A DNA stretch of 63,778 nucleotides from Paracamarosporium sp. OC-R06-R3 (lineage: Eukaryota; Ascomycota; Dothideomycetes; Pleosporales; Didymosphaeriaceae), in assembly GCA_019828545.1 (NCBI GenBank), contig JACVRA010000235.1, positions 1 through 63,778 on the forward strand, given 5' to 3'. Positions 24,342 to 35,503 of the stretch are shown piece by piece (within the stretch, counting starts at the first letter, position 1; each line of letters starts with the position of its first letter). The notes under the pieces are model-generated. The model did not search any database, was not told where the DNA came from, and saw only the letters and a list, made by a program, of their open reading frames with translations. A program made the translations under genes and the position numbers.

Positions 24342-25084
24342 ATGGCAGTCCCCAGTCGTCTGCGCATCTGGTGAGCATCCCAGTTGCCCGCTTGTTGCAA
24401 GAAGTCCCAGCTAAACCCTAACCTAGGCGCGCAAACTCAAACTTCGCGAGCATCATTGTTGGCATCGGCGAGGAGCAATTAAAAATCGTCGTTCACGAAA
24501 CCCTCCTCACGCAGCACTCCGACTACTTCAAGGCCGCTTTTCAGGGAAAGTTCGAAGAAGCGCACACAAAGACACTTACTTTGCAATACGAAGACCCCGG
24601 TATCTTCGAGCTCTTCGCCCATTGGCTCTATCACCAACGCTTCCCCGACGCCGCCTTGGGAGACGATGCCGAGATGGTAGCTATGTACGACTCTAAGTCA
24701 AAGGGCGGCCAGGAGAAGACGACCAATTTAGTCGCGCTCTACATCCTCGGAGATAAATACCAGATTACGCGGCTCAGGCGCCTTTCCCTGGAGATGCTGT
24801 TCAACCACCTGCACGGAGATCATACAAAGGCACCTTGCCCTGGTACATTCGACTATGCCTTTGCGGAGCTCAAGGAGGATTCTGCGCTTTGCCGTTTGCT
24901 GATTGACTACCATTGCTACCATGTCAAAAGCTATGCCGACGACAAAGAGTACAAGAAATCTGGGGACTTTTTGTTGGCCCTCGCAAAGCGGTACACTCAC
25001 ATGATCCACGGGCAGCCTAAGAAGAGGGCCAAAGACTACAAGTTACGCCTCGAGGATTACTTGGAGAAGGAGAAGTCTACCTAG
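24342..25084 (+). CDS. BTB/POZ domain protein, two exons
   Basis: About 228 residues. Exon 1 is 24342-24370 and exon 2 is 24427-25084; the 56-nt intron 24371-24426 has donor GTGAGC and a CTAACCTAG end. The N-terminal BTB fold is recognisable from IIVGIGEEQLKIVVHETLLTQHSDYFKAAF, a split form of the usual 'hk..L...S.yF...f', followed by FEEAHTKTLTL and FELFAHWLYHQRF. The C-terminal half (LGDKYQITRLRRLSLEML) continues as in small fungal BTB proteins of unknown function. No Kelch, BACK or zinc-finger partner domain follows. Such proteins may act as substrate adaptors for CUL3, but nothing here shows that. Confidence 0.87.
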
Positions 25085-25270
25085 CCCGGATATATATGCG
25101 GTGATAGGCGGTCTAATTACGGACTGCCCGGGCTGCTGCGTGAATAAAAATACGAGATCTACCATACACGAGATTATGATATGCCAAGAGCGGCATATTT
25201 AGGATCAAAGGTTCGGACTAGGAGTCCGTTGATATTACCCTTCGATTGGAACATATATACATGTGCATCT

Positions 25271-26940
25271 TTATACCGCATATCTAAATTCCCTATTCTC
25301 CAGGTCCGTCAAATCCAAAAACTCGTGATTATCTTCCGCTTTCCAGTCCTCCCCCCTTGATTTCTTCTCTTCCTCTCTTAACCGATTTCTCCTCACAAAA
25401 ACCCAGCGAATCAGCACGAGGTCGCACGTGATAAGGAAATACAAAATGACGATAGAAATCTTCGCAGGCAGGTATCGCGGTGCGTCGCGCGCTTGGAAAG
25501 TCTGAGGTGAGATGATGTTGCCGACTGTAATTGCTAATCAGCGCATGTACGAAAACAGGGTCTGATGCAAGACTTACCAGTATATGCGATGGTTCCGATG
25601 ACGGATACTGTGACCTTCTTAGTGGACCCTGCAACGTTGCTCGCCTGCAGCCCTAGAATCGTCGTCCACCCGATCGGTATCCCGCCGCTCAAATAGTACC
25701 CCACTAGTGCAGGAGCCTTGTTCGTAGTCGCCATTAATATCGCACCGACGATAGCAGGCAAATGGCCCGCAATGCATGCGTACAGCCTCTGCTCTTTCTT
25801 CATCGCAATCCATGTTAGGCCGACCAAGGCCACGATCTCGTACGCACCCAATGGCGTCACAAGGAGAAGAGATTGCTGCGACGTATATCCCATACCCTTC
25901 ACCAGAATATTACCAAAAGAGGTCGCAATCGAGTTCGGAATGTTGGCCGCAAAAATCCAGAACGCATAGAGCCAGGTCATAGGATCGATGAGAGCTTCTC
26001 TGAACTGGTTCCACTTGAACGTGCGACTCCCAATACCCTGCTCATTTCCTCTGATTCTCTCAATATGCGCGCTCGTCTCCTCTTTCGTCAAGAATCTCGC
26101 GTGCGCCGGTGAGTCGGGGAAAATGAACCAGAAGGCAATGCCGACGCAGGCAGTCAGCAATCCGAGGAATAGAAAGATGATCTGCCACCCTCTGAGTGCA
26201 GCGTCGGGGTCACTACCCACATGCTTCGATACACCGTAAGCGAAGTATCCGCCAAACATTTGTGCAGCACCACAAGTGGAGAACCAGATGCCGACGCGGA
26301 AGGCTTGTTCATTTTTGGTGTACCATTGCGACGTGAAGATGACCCAGGCGGGCACTACGGCAGCTTCTGCTGCGCCGAGTAGGAAACGGCAGGCTAGGAG
26401 GGAAGCATAAGATTTGCAGGCTGCGAGCGAGGCGAGAACGGCACCCCAAATTGTGACGTTGATTGAAACGTATCGCGCGAGGGGAAATAGCTGAATTAAC
26501 CTGATTGTGGGAAATTCGAAGGCTAATTGACTGTTTCTCTATTAGATACACTATGGGACAAAATAGTCAGGTTCGACGTACCCAAAGAAGAAAATCGATG
26601 CTACCCAGTTGAACTGGTTTCCGTGCAGATGGGTACTCTCTAGGATTCCAGTTACACTTGCGTATGATATGGCTGTCTTGTCGATATATTGCAGGAAGTA
26701 TACGATGCAGATCAAAGGCATGATGTGCAAGTCGATTTTGCGCAGTAAACGCTTGTTGGTCTCTGCATCTATCGCCTGACGTGTCCCTCCAGCCTCCGCG
26801 ATGAGATTGAGAGCTGCATCTGCGCCTTTTCGCGACTCGGCAGGTGCAGGTTCATGAACGTTTGAATGCACGGATTTCGAATCTAGGCCATGTCCAGATG
26901 CTTCACGGGCCACATTTGAGAAGGAGTCTGTGTCGGTCAT
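25271..26940 (-). CDS. MFS transporter, Dal5/anion:cation symporter family, three exons
   Basis: Twelve-helix major facilitator of about 521 residues. Exons run 26940-26582, 26530-25578 and 25524-25271; introns are 51 and 53 nt. The MTDTDS start precedes a charged cytosolic tail and then RLLRKIDLHIMPLICIVYFLQYIDKTAISYA, the standard Dal5-family opening. Splicing intron 1 gives FFFGQLAFEFPTIRLIQLFPLARYVS, again the family wording, and intron 2 leads to a final ENREFRYAV. The group imports organic anions such as allantoate, nicotinate, pantothenate or dipeptides. Substrate not predictable here. The upstream side is a 0.7-kb gene-free region. Confidence 0.92.
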
Positions 26941-27608
26941 GGTGCGTAATGCGAGAGGTAGTTGTGCCAGTGGGTCGATCTTCGCAGGGAGACGTGCAAA
27001 ATATACATGTCGCAGATGCACAGAGCCATGGCATTCCTTCGCATAGCACCATTGAGAGTGGATCCTTATCGATGATGTGATATGCAGGTTCGTCCGTATC
27101 CCATGTACCAAGCCTGTACCGATCCTATACCGAGAGCTGTTTTTCTTGCATTTACCGCATAGGGTACTCGCTAACCGGAAATCATCTGCGGCTTGCAGGG
27201 AATGTCACAAGACCTACTGGTATAGGCACTCGGTAAAGCCGTCTTATAGGCAATTACATGTGACTATTTACACACGGTTGACACACGGTTGGGACAAATT
27301 TTCCTGGGTGTGGGGGCTGATAAGCACGTCATTCAACAGTGCTCTGGAGTGATTGCTCGGGCGCTTTACCGCTTTTGGATTGCATCGTGAAAACCGTTGA
27401 AGAGGCACATCCCAAATGATCCCATCGTACAAAAAGTTCGAGTGGATGCGATTGAAGGTTTAAAGTGGTCACAGGTGTTATTTCTACTATTAGGCTATAT
27501 CATCGGTGTGCTAATGAATCAGCCTAAAAGGAAGCAGCATGCCCCAATTGTGAATACATCCATGCGCTGAAAGAAGAAGAAGTTCGTTGCCCTTACATTC
27601 ATCAACCG
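26941..27608. other. Intergenic region
   Basis: 668 bp upstream of the MFS gene and downstream of the pseudogene. No coding signal. A short repeat, ACACGGTTG twice, lies at about 27272-27292. Confidence 0.45.
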
Positions 27609-28646
27609 TTACAAATCCGTATAGATATCACACAATTTCAAGAGTTTGTTGATGCAGCTACACACTCTTGTTGGCCAACATCGCCACATCCCAAACGCGG
27701 CCGTGCATTGTCCAACCTTCTCATCAACATGCTCCTTCCTAATTTTCCCACTAATATGATACACAGCCGTCCTAACCTCTAACGACAGGTCATCATCATT
27801 AATATCAATCCCCTCAATATACCTCGGCATAGGATCATACAGAATCTTCTTCTGTTTCGTCCTACCACCCTCGCTCATCGGCCAAAGACTCAAGTTGGAT
27901 CACTATCCTCCGCCAACTGCGCAAAAAAACGGTACTTATTCGGCCTCTTATTCAGGCCCCACGTTAGGTCCTCAAACTGGTAGTTCTTCCCTTGCTTCGC
28001 CGCATCCACCTTGCTATACTTCATGACGCTCTGCCATGGGACGATTCTCCACCTAAAGAATTTCTCTTTCCTTTCCTGATTCGTAAACTTAAGGGCTTGC
28101 GTGCTGTACCATTGCTCGGTGGCAAAGGAGCAGGAATGAGCTAGCGCATGGTTCCCTTAAAAGTACTTCGCATGCGGATTCTTCTGGAGCCATTCATCCA
28201 TCTTGCCGGCTTTGATGGCTTGAAATTCCCCGAGGAGGGATTCACCTGTGATGAATATGAAGTCGTGGTTGTTGTTGGTGATGATGCAGTGTTTGTGTCC
28301 ATGTTCTGAGAGTACGAAGCGAATTTCGAAGCCTTGGAAGCCATTTTCAGCGTTGTCCGAGAGGCTCTTAAAGCCGGTGTCTGTACTGTGATGCATGATC
28401 AAAGGAGAAGAAGGGTTGGTGAGTGTCGGAGCTTTGGAGAGCTTTGAGGCGTCTTTGCTGGGTATGACTTTTTCTTCAATTGGCTGACCTTTGGCGTGCA
28501 CTGAAAGCGTTGGGGCATGTTTGATCTCAGAATCTGTGCCGAGCGATACCTGGTCTGTAGTTTTTAGGCATTTCAAAGATTGCACGCATTATGTCCGCTA
28601 GTTCACTGGAGCTCTTTGAGAACCCCAGGTTTTTAGGAAGAGGCAT
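27609..28646 (-). pseudogene. Unrecognised gene, probably inactivated by a stop and a frameshift
   Basis: An ATG at 28646 opens a coding-like exon (to 28550), followed by a 49-nt GT-AG intron (28501-28549) and an exon that stops at TAA 28157-28159 after 146 codons in total. The same frame then continues open for 88 codons, to TGA at 27890-27892. It encodes a strongly protein-like stretch rich in Trp/Arg/Lys, with FRWRIVPWQSVMKYSK as its core. A one-base frame change at about 27893 then gives a further open stretch to 27609 (ILYDPMPRYIEGIDIND). I could find no splice choice that removes either break in frame. Two assembly errors or a genuine 146-residue protein with a decayed tail are alternatives. 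No family recognised. Confidence 0.55.
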
Positions 28647-29474
28647 TTTGCAATTGGGAAAGTCGAGAACCTAGTCTGACGATAGGCAAAGAGTTAAAGC
28701 ATCTCAATATGAATTTTGAAGGGAATTACTGAGCTTTGCCACTCGTCCTACTGATCTCGATGCTTTTTGTAATTGTTGGCGTCATTTCTTTTAAACTTGC
28801 AGTCGGAGCTGCTCCGACGACGGTTATGGTTAAGAAACAGCTTCCTGTAACTGTAGTTCAGGAATATAACCCTAATATATTTTCAGATATTCCGTGCTTC
28901 CAAATACTTCTCTCACTAACGAGGATCACAGATACATGCATTGTCATTAGATAGAAGCTAAGTCTTGGCATGCACGTGATGCGATTCTTCCTTTCAACAA
29001 CACAGAGCATCAACCTGTCAGTAGTATCTTACTGCTAGGTCTTTCGCTTCGACCGTCGCAATTGCACTGGAAAGTCTAATCATTCCATTGTAAACCGTTA
29101 ACTTGCGGCTTACTACACATTGATCTGATCCCGAACGCTGCGACGGCGTCTAATGAACTGTTGTATTTCGAGACTTGTTCAAATCCACTGGCTCTAATAA
29201 ATTGACTAACGCGGCAGATCCGGCTACCGAAGTAAAAGTAGCTTAGCGGTATTATATGCTCGCTGATATCAGCGCTTGGCATCGACCAGCAACTGGCCCC
29301 CGCCTTGTTCAGCCTTCTCTGCGCCTAAACAATACGCACGACAATACAGCACAAGCACTTACCTTACTCTGATTGACTATCTGTCCAGCTGAAATATTTT
29401 GTTGCAGTACACTTGACTATTATATCCTACTAGAATGACGTATGCGCGGATCCGAACCCTACCATTTATCTGAA
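28647..29474. other. Intergenic region upstream of the NLR gene
   Basis: 828 bp. It holds the promoters of the leftward pseudogene and the rightward NLR. A 72-codon frame at 28736-28954 (+) has no motifs. No distinctive regulatory element seen. Confidence 0.45.
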
Positions 29475-32400
29475 ATGCGCCTCCTAAAATCCAAGTTGAA
29501 CGACAACAGCCTCGAGCTAACCACCTTTACCGACGAGACCCCTCCATATGCCATTCTCTCTCATACTTGGGAGAATGGCGAAATCACATACGACGAGCTG
29601 GTCGCGGGCACAGGCAAGCACAAGGCTGGCTACGATAAAATCCGCTTCTGCGTTGACAAAGCTGCTGAGGATGGCCTAGAATATTCCTGGGTAGACACTT
29701 GCTGTATCAATAAATCGACCAGCGATGAACTTAGCACAGCCATCAACTCTATGTTCCGCTGGTATCAGCGTGCGACGAAGTGCTATGTATACTTATCAGA
29801 TGTCTATGTCCCGGAAGAGGTTACTGATGTCCAAGCTTTCCGGATAACCTGGATAGAAGCCTTCCGAAGGAGCCGATGGTTTACACGGGGCTGGACGCTG
29901 CAGGAGCTTATAGCGCCGGCTCAGGTCGAGTTCTTCTCCAAGAACGGCAAGAAGCTAGGCAGCAAGATATCGCTGGAGAAGGAGATCTGTGAGGTTACAA
30001 AAATACCCACTGCAGCGCTGAGAGGACAGTCTCTCAACGAGTTTAGCTTTGAGGAGCGGATAAGCTGGGCAGCGAAACGAACGACTACGGTTAAAGAAGA
30101 TAAGGCGTACTGTTTGCTAGGGGTCTTTGGGGCGTTCATGCCTTTAATCTATGGCGAGGGCGAAGAACACGCGCTTTCACGACTAAAGGAGATTGCAAAT
30201 ATACGTAATACTCAATCCCTACGAACGGTCTCGTTCAACGTACCCTTTCGTAGGGACTGCGACTTTGTCGTCCGTGGTGATATCCTCGCGCGTGTTGATG
30301 AGCGATGTTCGCGCCCAGCGGGCCGCGCCGCGCTTGTGGGTTTCGGCGGCTTCGGGTATGAACGCATCTTCACTGTGTCTATGCGCTAACTCGCACAGGA
30401 AGTCACAGCTAGCCATCGAATACGCGCATCGCGTGCGACAGCGACGGCCGGACACGTCGGTATTCTGGGTGCATGCTAGCAACTCAGCACGACTCGAACA
30501 AGCATTCGGCGATATCGCAGACAGAGTTGGGCTTTCTTCTCAGTCGAGTGCCGCGATAGACACTGTCCAGGCTGTTGTTAGATGGCTATCGAACGAAGCG
30601 AACGGACGATGGTTGATGATCGTAGATAATGTCGACGACGAGATCCTGATCGAGTCTCAGGAAGACGGACAAAGCATACCGCTAGACTCGCTGTTACCGC
30701 AAAGCAACCATGGAGCGGTTCTCATAACTTCACGGAATGCTGATGTTGCACGAAGCCTCGTGGGCCGTCAGCAAGATATCATCCAGATCGGTGCGATGAG
30801 TGACAACGAGGCAGCTGAGCTTCTGCGGAACAAGCTAGGGGAGGAGCCGTCAGACAGTGTAACCCAGCTGGTCAATGCACTTGACTGCATCCCGCTTGCA
30901 ATCGTCCAAGCGGCAGCATACATAAACCGACTAGGACGGCGAATGTCAATCCTAAAGTACCTTGGCCAGCTTAAGGGAGTCGAGGGGCAGGTAGAGCTAC
31001 TCGGGAAGGCAGCTCCTGATAGGCGACGCGATAGGAAAGCATTAAACTCTGTGCTTGCGACGTGGCAAATTTCCTTTGAGCATATTCGCCGGCAGCGACC
31101 ATCGGCGGCGGACCTTCTCTCCTTCATGAGTTTCTTCAACCCGCAAAGCATTCCGGATTTTATGGTTCGTCATTACGCGGACAACAAGAACAAGGAGCAA
31201 GACAACCTATCAGAGAGGCAGACCGATAGAGAAGACGATGATTTTGAGGAGGATGTGGCAGTCCTTCGCGCCTTCTCGCTAGTCGACACGAAACAGCGCG
31301 AGGATGAGTTTGAGATGCACAGGCTTGTCCAGCTTGCGACGACGGTATGGCTTAAGTCGGCCAACAGAGATAGAGTATGGCGCCAGGCTTTTGTACAAGC
31401 AATGGCACAAGAGTTCCCTGACGGCGAGTACGAGAACTGGCCGAGATGCCAGACTCTCTTTCCACACGTATTGCCTATGGTGGAGCAGGAAGAGCCAAGT
31501 ATGGGAGATACCGATGTGTGGGCTTTTTTATTGCACAACACTGGCTGGTACGCCTACCGACAAGGACTCTTTAGTCAGGCAGAGGGCATGGTCTCAAGAG
31601 CCCTGGAGATTCGAAAGCAGATCTTAGGCGAGGATGAGCCTCGCACACTGTCCAGCTCAGGTTTTCTTGGCTCCGTTTTGGCGGATTTGGGCAAGTACCC
31701 GGAGGCGGAATCGATGCACAGGCAGACGCTGGCGACACGTGAGAAGGTGCTNNNNNNNNNNNNNNNNNNNNNNNNNNNNNNNNNNNNNNNNNNNCGCTGA
31801 TGACTATGAACAACTTGGCTGCGGTGTTGGAGCGCCAAGGCAAGTACTCAGAGGCGGAATTGATGCATAGGCAGACGCTGGCGACACGTGAGAAGGTGCT
31901 TGGTGTTAACCATCCAGACACGCTGATGACTATGAACAACTTGGCTGCGGTGCTGAGTAGCCAAGGCAAGTACTTAGAGGCGGAATCAATGCTTAGGCAG
32001 ACGCTGGCGACTAGCGAGAAGGTGCTTAGTGTCGACCATCCAGACACGCTGAGGACTATGAACAACTTGGCTGAGGTGCTGAACAGCCAAGGCAAGTACT
32101 CGGAGGCGGAATCGATGCACAGGCAGACGCTGGCAACTAAAGAGAAGGTGCTTGGTGTCGAACATCCAGACACGCTGATAACTATGAACAACTTAGCGCT
32201 CGTGCTAGACAACCAAGGCAAGTACTCAGAGGCAGAATTGATATACAGGCAGACGCTGGCGACGCGTAAGAAGGTGCTTAGTGTCGACCATCCTTCCACG
32301 CTGACGACTATGAATAACTTGGCCGAGGTGCTGAGCAGGCAAGGCAAGTACTCAGAGGCAGAATTGATGCACAGGCAGACGCTGGCGACTAGTGAGAGGG

Positions 32401-32978
32401 TGCTTGGTATTGACCATCCTTCCACGCTGAGGAGTATGAACAACTTAGCTGGGGTGCTAAGCAGCCAAGGCAAGTACTTAGAGGCGGAATTGATGCATAG
32501 GCAGACGCTGGCGACTAGTGAGAAGGTGCTTGGTGTCAACCATCCAGACACGCTGATAACTATGAACAACTTGGCTGCGGTGCTGAGTAGCCAAGGCAAG
32601 TACTCAGAGGCGGAATCAATGCATAGGCAGACGCTGGCAACTAAGGAGAAGGTGCTTGGTCCCGACCATCCGGACACGCTGACGAGCGTCTACTGCCTTG
32701 CTCATCTTCTTGCAAGTCGACATCGTTACGTTGAATCTGCTTCGCTTTATGCAAGAGCATGCGCTGGCTACAATACCACTCTTGGGAAGGATCATCCTAC
32801 CACCCGCGCATGTCACCAGCACTATACGCATATGCTCAAGTCTCAACCACAGGATCCCCCTAAAGCTCCTCTGGACATTGCACCTGATAGCGCCAGCAGG
32901 CAAAGCGCGAATAGATCAAGACTGCTACGTGGATTCGCGAAGCTTGGCCTCGGACGTTCTAAGGGAAATGTATCATAA
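29475..32978 (+). CDS. HET-NB-TPR NOD-like receptor (interrupted by an assembly gap)
   Basis: Fungal NLR with three parts. The start at 29475 gives MRLLKSK, the usual HET opening. Residues 24-165 are a HET domain: PYAILSHTW, YSWVDTCCINK, STAINSMFRWYQ and RSRWFTRGWTLQELIAP. These domains trigger cell death in heterokaryon incompatibility. Exon 1 (29475-30355) joins exon 2 (from 30399) through a 43-nt intron inside the P-loop, rebuilding GFGGFGKSQLA. The NB-ARC-like region continues with WLMIVDNVDD (Walker B) and GAVLITSRN. From about 31,540 come TPRs: two before the gap, seven 42-residue copies and one degenerate copy after it, each like MNNLAAVLSSQGKYSEAE. The N-run at 31752-31794 breaks the frame as written; the true gap length must differ. 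The C-terminus is basic and Ser-rich. Confidence 0.9.
30356..30398 (+). other. 43-nt intron within the NLR P-loop
   Basis: Donor GG/GTATGA, branch-like GCTAAC and acceptor CACAG/G. Removal joins GGFG to KSQLA in frame (phase 2) and completes the Walker A motif. If the intron is retained, translation ends at 30389, just after the HET domain. Confidence 0.8.
31680..32690 (+). repeat. Tandem 126-bp TPR-coding repeats with high internal identity
   Basis: The unit is 42 codons: a kinesin-light-chain-type TPR containing NNLA..L..QGKY.EAE and ending in HPDTL. Seven units follow the gap (from about 31800) and two more divergent ones precede it. Blocks such as GGCAAGTACT and AGGCAGACGCTGGC recur almost unchanged from unit to unit. 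Substitutions concentrate at a few codons per unit. Confidence 0.92.
31752..31794. other. Assembly gap (43 N) inside the TPR array
   Basis: The flanks match one repeat cut at GTGCT and resumed at CGCTGATGACT. In neighbouring units the missing link is 20 nt, so the true gap is 20 nt or 20 nt plus whole 126-bp units. A length of 43 is out of frame. Confidence 0.9.
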
Positions 32979-34024
32979 CGGAAGCAATTGTACGGTACTA
33001 TGTATCACGCTCTGTAGCTGTGTCTGGTTCTAGAAAAATGAAGTTGTCTCTTATCCTGGTAGGCAGGGCGACAAGTAAGCGACATTCATTATGCACGAGT
33101 CATGTGTAAAGCGAGCGTCAAGCGCAAAAATGTCCTCTTAACAGTGATAAATAACAGCTAAGCTGTTTTGTCGCCGGGATCGGGGTATGATCTTCACTTA
33201 GTGCACTTCGACTCGACAGGTTATTAGCAGGATGTATGCGGTTTCAGCGCATATAGGCCATTCTAAGCAGATCTCTTTAACCATTGCATTTCAACAGCTA
33301 AAGTTACTATCCCTAGAATGTTAGTGCCCCTAGCTTATTATCGAGATTATTGTATTAAGATAAGAAGGTGGCGTTCCGTCACGGCATACGTCCGGCCACA
33401 CAGGGATAGACGTTAGATGGATTTGACTAGTCCGAAGGCGCGGCACGGCTCCGCATGTTCAAGCAGTTGTTATACGGTAGGTGTTTTTCCCAACAGACTT
33501 CTATGGCTATCTCCCCGGAAGCTAATTCGCCGTTTATGGTTATTACCAGATCTAAAATCTACGAGCAGTCCGTATGTCTTGGGTGGGCTGGAAAGAGTGG
33601 TGAAAAAAAAAAAAAAGGAACGGCGCGTCATTCGACCCAACAACAATCCACCCATCGCTGTGGTCCAACAGCATCACTCGCTTGGGCGACGGCCCATCGT
33701 GCTGGGCTTTGTTCCTTCAAGCGGGATGATGTCGCCCAAGGGTCCCGCAGAATCGGCGCAGATCAGCTGCGGGTCGCTGAATCAGCAGTTCACCCAATCA
33801 TCCACATTGGGCGACGTGCCGTCATGTCGTGCACCCATGGCCAACCCCGCCTTTCACGCTCTCGGCCCCGGGCGCCAAGCGAATCGCAGCAACCCCCGTT
33901 GGATCCCCAAGAGGACCAAGAGCTTTGCTTCGCCCCATCGACACACCATTTTTTATTTCCCTTGCTAGACATCCCGCTCGCACGACCCGCACAGCGTGCA
34001 CTCGCCTGAACAGCACCATTCGAC
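32979..34024. other. Intergenic region with a poly-A run
   Basis: About 1 kb between the NLR and the motif-array gene. It includes 13 consecutive A at 33603-33615. Two overlapping open frames of about 184 codons (33417-33968 and 33455-34009, +) give low-complexity products and I reject them as genes. The segment from about 33,640 is GC-rich and is probably promoter and 5' leader of the downstream gene. Confidence 0.5.
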
Positions 34025-35503
34025 ATGTCGTCATCATATTTTGACGCGCAACCCGCGAAGGCACCGCCCCCCGCGGCGATGCTAGATATACCAGAGGGCA
34101 GCGACTTCGCAAAAACGAGCCTTCTGAGTCCGCAGGTCTCGCGCATTTTGGACGACCTCGAGCTCGAGGACAAATCAAGCAGCGAAGACGAAAACGCTAG
34201 CTTATCCGGGGAGAGCGACTCTGACAAAGACGCTAGCCGTGATCGCAAAGCAAGACGGCATCAATCGGAAGACGACAACGGCATCCGGAAAGCCCAGACA
34301 TCGCCGTTGCCTCGCGGGAGTGTTCAAAACCAGTCGTCGTCGCATCGGCCGGGCTTACACAGTCAGAAAAATCCGCATCTGGCCCGCTTCCATTCGCTAC
34401 GGTCCATATTGTTCTCTAGTCAGATCGAGGACAACATGAAAAAACACAACGAGTCTAAGCAGGAGCAGGCTGGGGCTAAATGGAAAGCCGAGCATGATTC
34501 GCGGACGGGGCTGACCAGGCCGAAAACGCCCGACAAGCAGAGCCCTCCCAGGGAAGGACTGATGAAGCGCGTCACGGGCGGATTAAAGAGGATGGCAAGC
34601 AAAGACTCACCACCGCCTATGGCTAGAATTCCAGAGGACAATGTATCAACCGCGAGTGATGATGAAGAGGATGAGGCCAACCACAGCGACGAAGAAAACA
34701 TCAACCACTCCGACATCGAGGATCTTGTGCGTTGGGTGAGCCGAAGGGACCCTCCAAGTGATGGTGAAGCCCGCAAATTACAAGGTGGCAAGGCAGACCG
34801 GAATTCCAAGACAGATAGCGGCCACGAAAGCTTAGGCCACTCTGATGTCGATGAACTGGTGCGGTGGGTGTCGCGCAAAGATGAACCACAGTCAAAGGGG
34901 TCATGGAAAGCAGGATCAAAACCTCAGGAACGAGCAAATCCAGAAACAATGCAGCACGGCTACAGCGACGCATCAACAGAATCCGACTCAGAAGGAGTCA
35001 CGCACCAAAGTCACCACAGAGAATCAATTCAAGAGGAAGATGTCGATGACCTAGTACGGTGGGTGTCACGCAGAGATGGTCCGAACGCAGGTCCAGTACG
35101 CAAGAAGAAAGAAGGTGGTCGTATTGGCACTGGCATTGGCACTCCCTCAGATTCAGAAGTTCAGGACTCCAACACCGAAGAACTCGTTCGTTGGGTGACC
35201 AAAAAGGACGACACGAGCGGCGAATCTTTGAACGCATCGAAAGAGAACCTAGCTGTTATGGCAGAGCATGCGCAAGAACCCAAGACTGCGCCTTTAGCGG
35301 GAAGTGGCTTGAAGCAAGAAGTCAAACCAGCAGCGATGGAAAGCGAGACCGCACTCACGCATGACGATGTCGATGAATTAGTGCAGTGGGTGACACGGAA
35401 GAATACGAATACCCAGGAGGTGGATGGACGGGACGATGAAATTTTCAAATGGAAGCAGGAGCAAGACTCTAAGCGGATTCAACAACCGCAGCGACTCACT
35501 TAG
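34025..35503 (+). CDS. Acidic, disordered protein with five LV[RQ]WV motifs
   Basis: Single exon, 492 residues, no recognised domain. The sequence is mostly polar and probably unstructured, with many Ser/Asp/Glu/Lys. Five copies of a motif of the form [DE]-[DE]-L-V-[RQ]-W-V-[ST]-[RK]-[RK]-[DN] have their first leucine at residues 234, 278, 343, 387 and 452. The steps are 44, 65, 44 and 65, so motifs 1-2 and 3-4 look like two copies of a 109-residue block. Each motif sits after an acidic patch and could form a short amphipathic helix for docking. Near the N-terminus, SPQVSRILDDLELED may be a further, different motif, and RFHSLRSILFSSQIEDNMKK is basic and hydrophobic. No signal peptide or membrane segment. 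Function unknown. Confidence 0.8.
   Translation: MSSSYFDAQPAKAPPPAAMLDIPEGSDFAKTSLLSPQVSRILDDLELEDKSSSEDENASLSGESDSDKDASRDRKARRHQSEDDNGIRKAQTSPLPRGSVQNQSSSHRPGLHSQKNPHLARFHSLRSILFSSQIEDNMKKHNESKQEQAGAKWKAEHDSRTGLTRPKTPDKQSPPREGLMKRVTGGLKRMASKDSPPPMARIPEDNVSTASDDEEDEANHSDEENINHSDIEDLVRWVSRRDPPSDGEARKLQGGKADRNSKTDSGHESLGHSDVDELVRWVSRKDEPQSKGSWKAGSKPQERANPETMQHGYSDASTESDSEGVTHQSHHRESIQEEDVDDLVRWVSRRDGPNAGPVRKKKEGGRIGTGIGTPSDSEVQDSNTEELVRWVTKKDDTSGESLNASKENLAVMAEHAQEPKTAPLAGSGLKQEVKPAAMESETALTHDDVDELVQWVTRKNTNTQEVDGRDDEIFKWKQEQDSKRIQQPQRLT

Noticed and set aside
28115..28166. Intron that would remove the TAA in the broken gene
   Set aside because: 52 nt is not a multiple of three, so the downstream frame would be lost, and the acceptor ends in the rare GAG.
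28501..28549. First frame change in the broken gene read as a third mutation
   Set aside because: A 49-nt GT-AG intron with a TTTCAG acceptor explains it fully.
31571..32677. Long minus-strand open frame (368 codons) across the TPR repeats
   Set aside because: It is the antisense shadow of the repeat; its own periodicity copies the TPR unit, it crosses the N-run, and it has no motif.
33417..34009. Two overlapping ~184-codon frames upstream of the LVRWV gene
   Set aside because: Low-complexity products, including the poly-A-encoded lysine run; no motif, no splice logic, and two competing frames.
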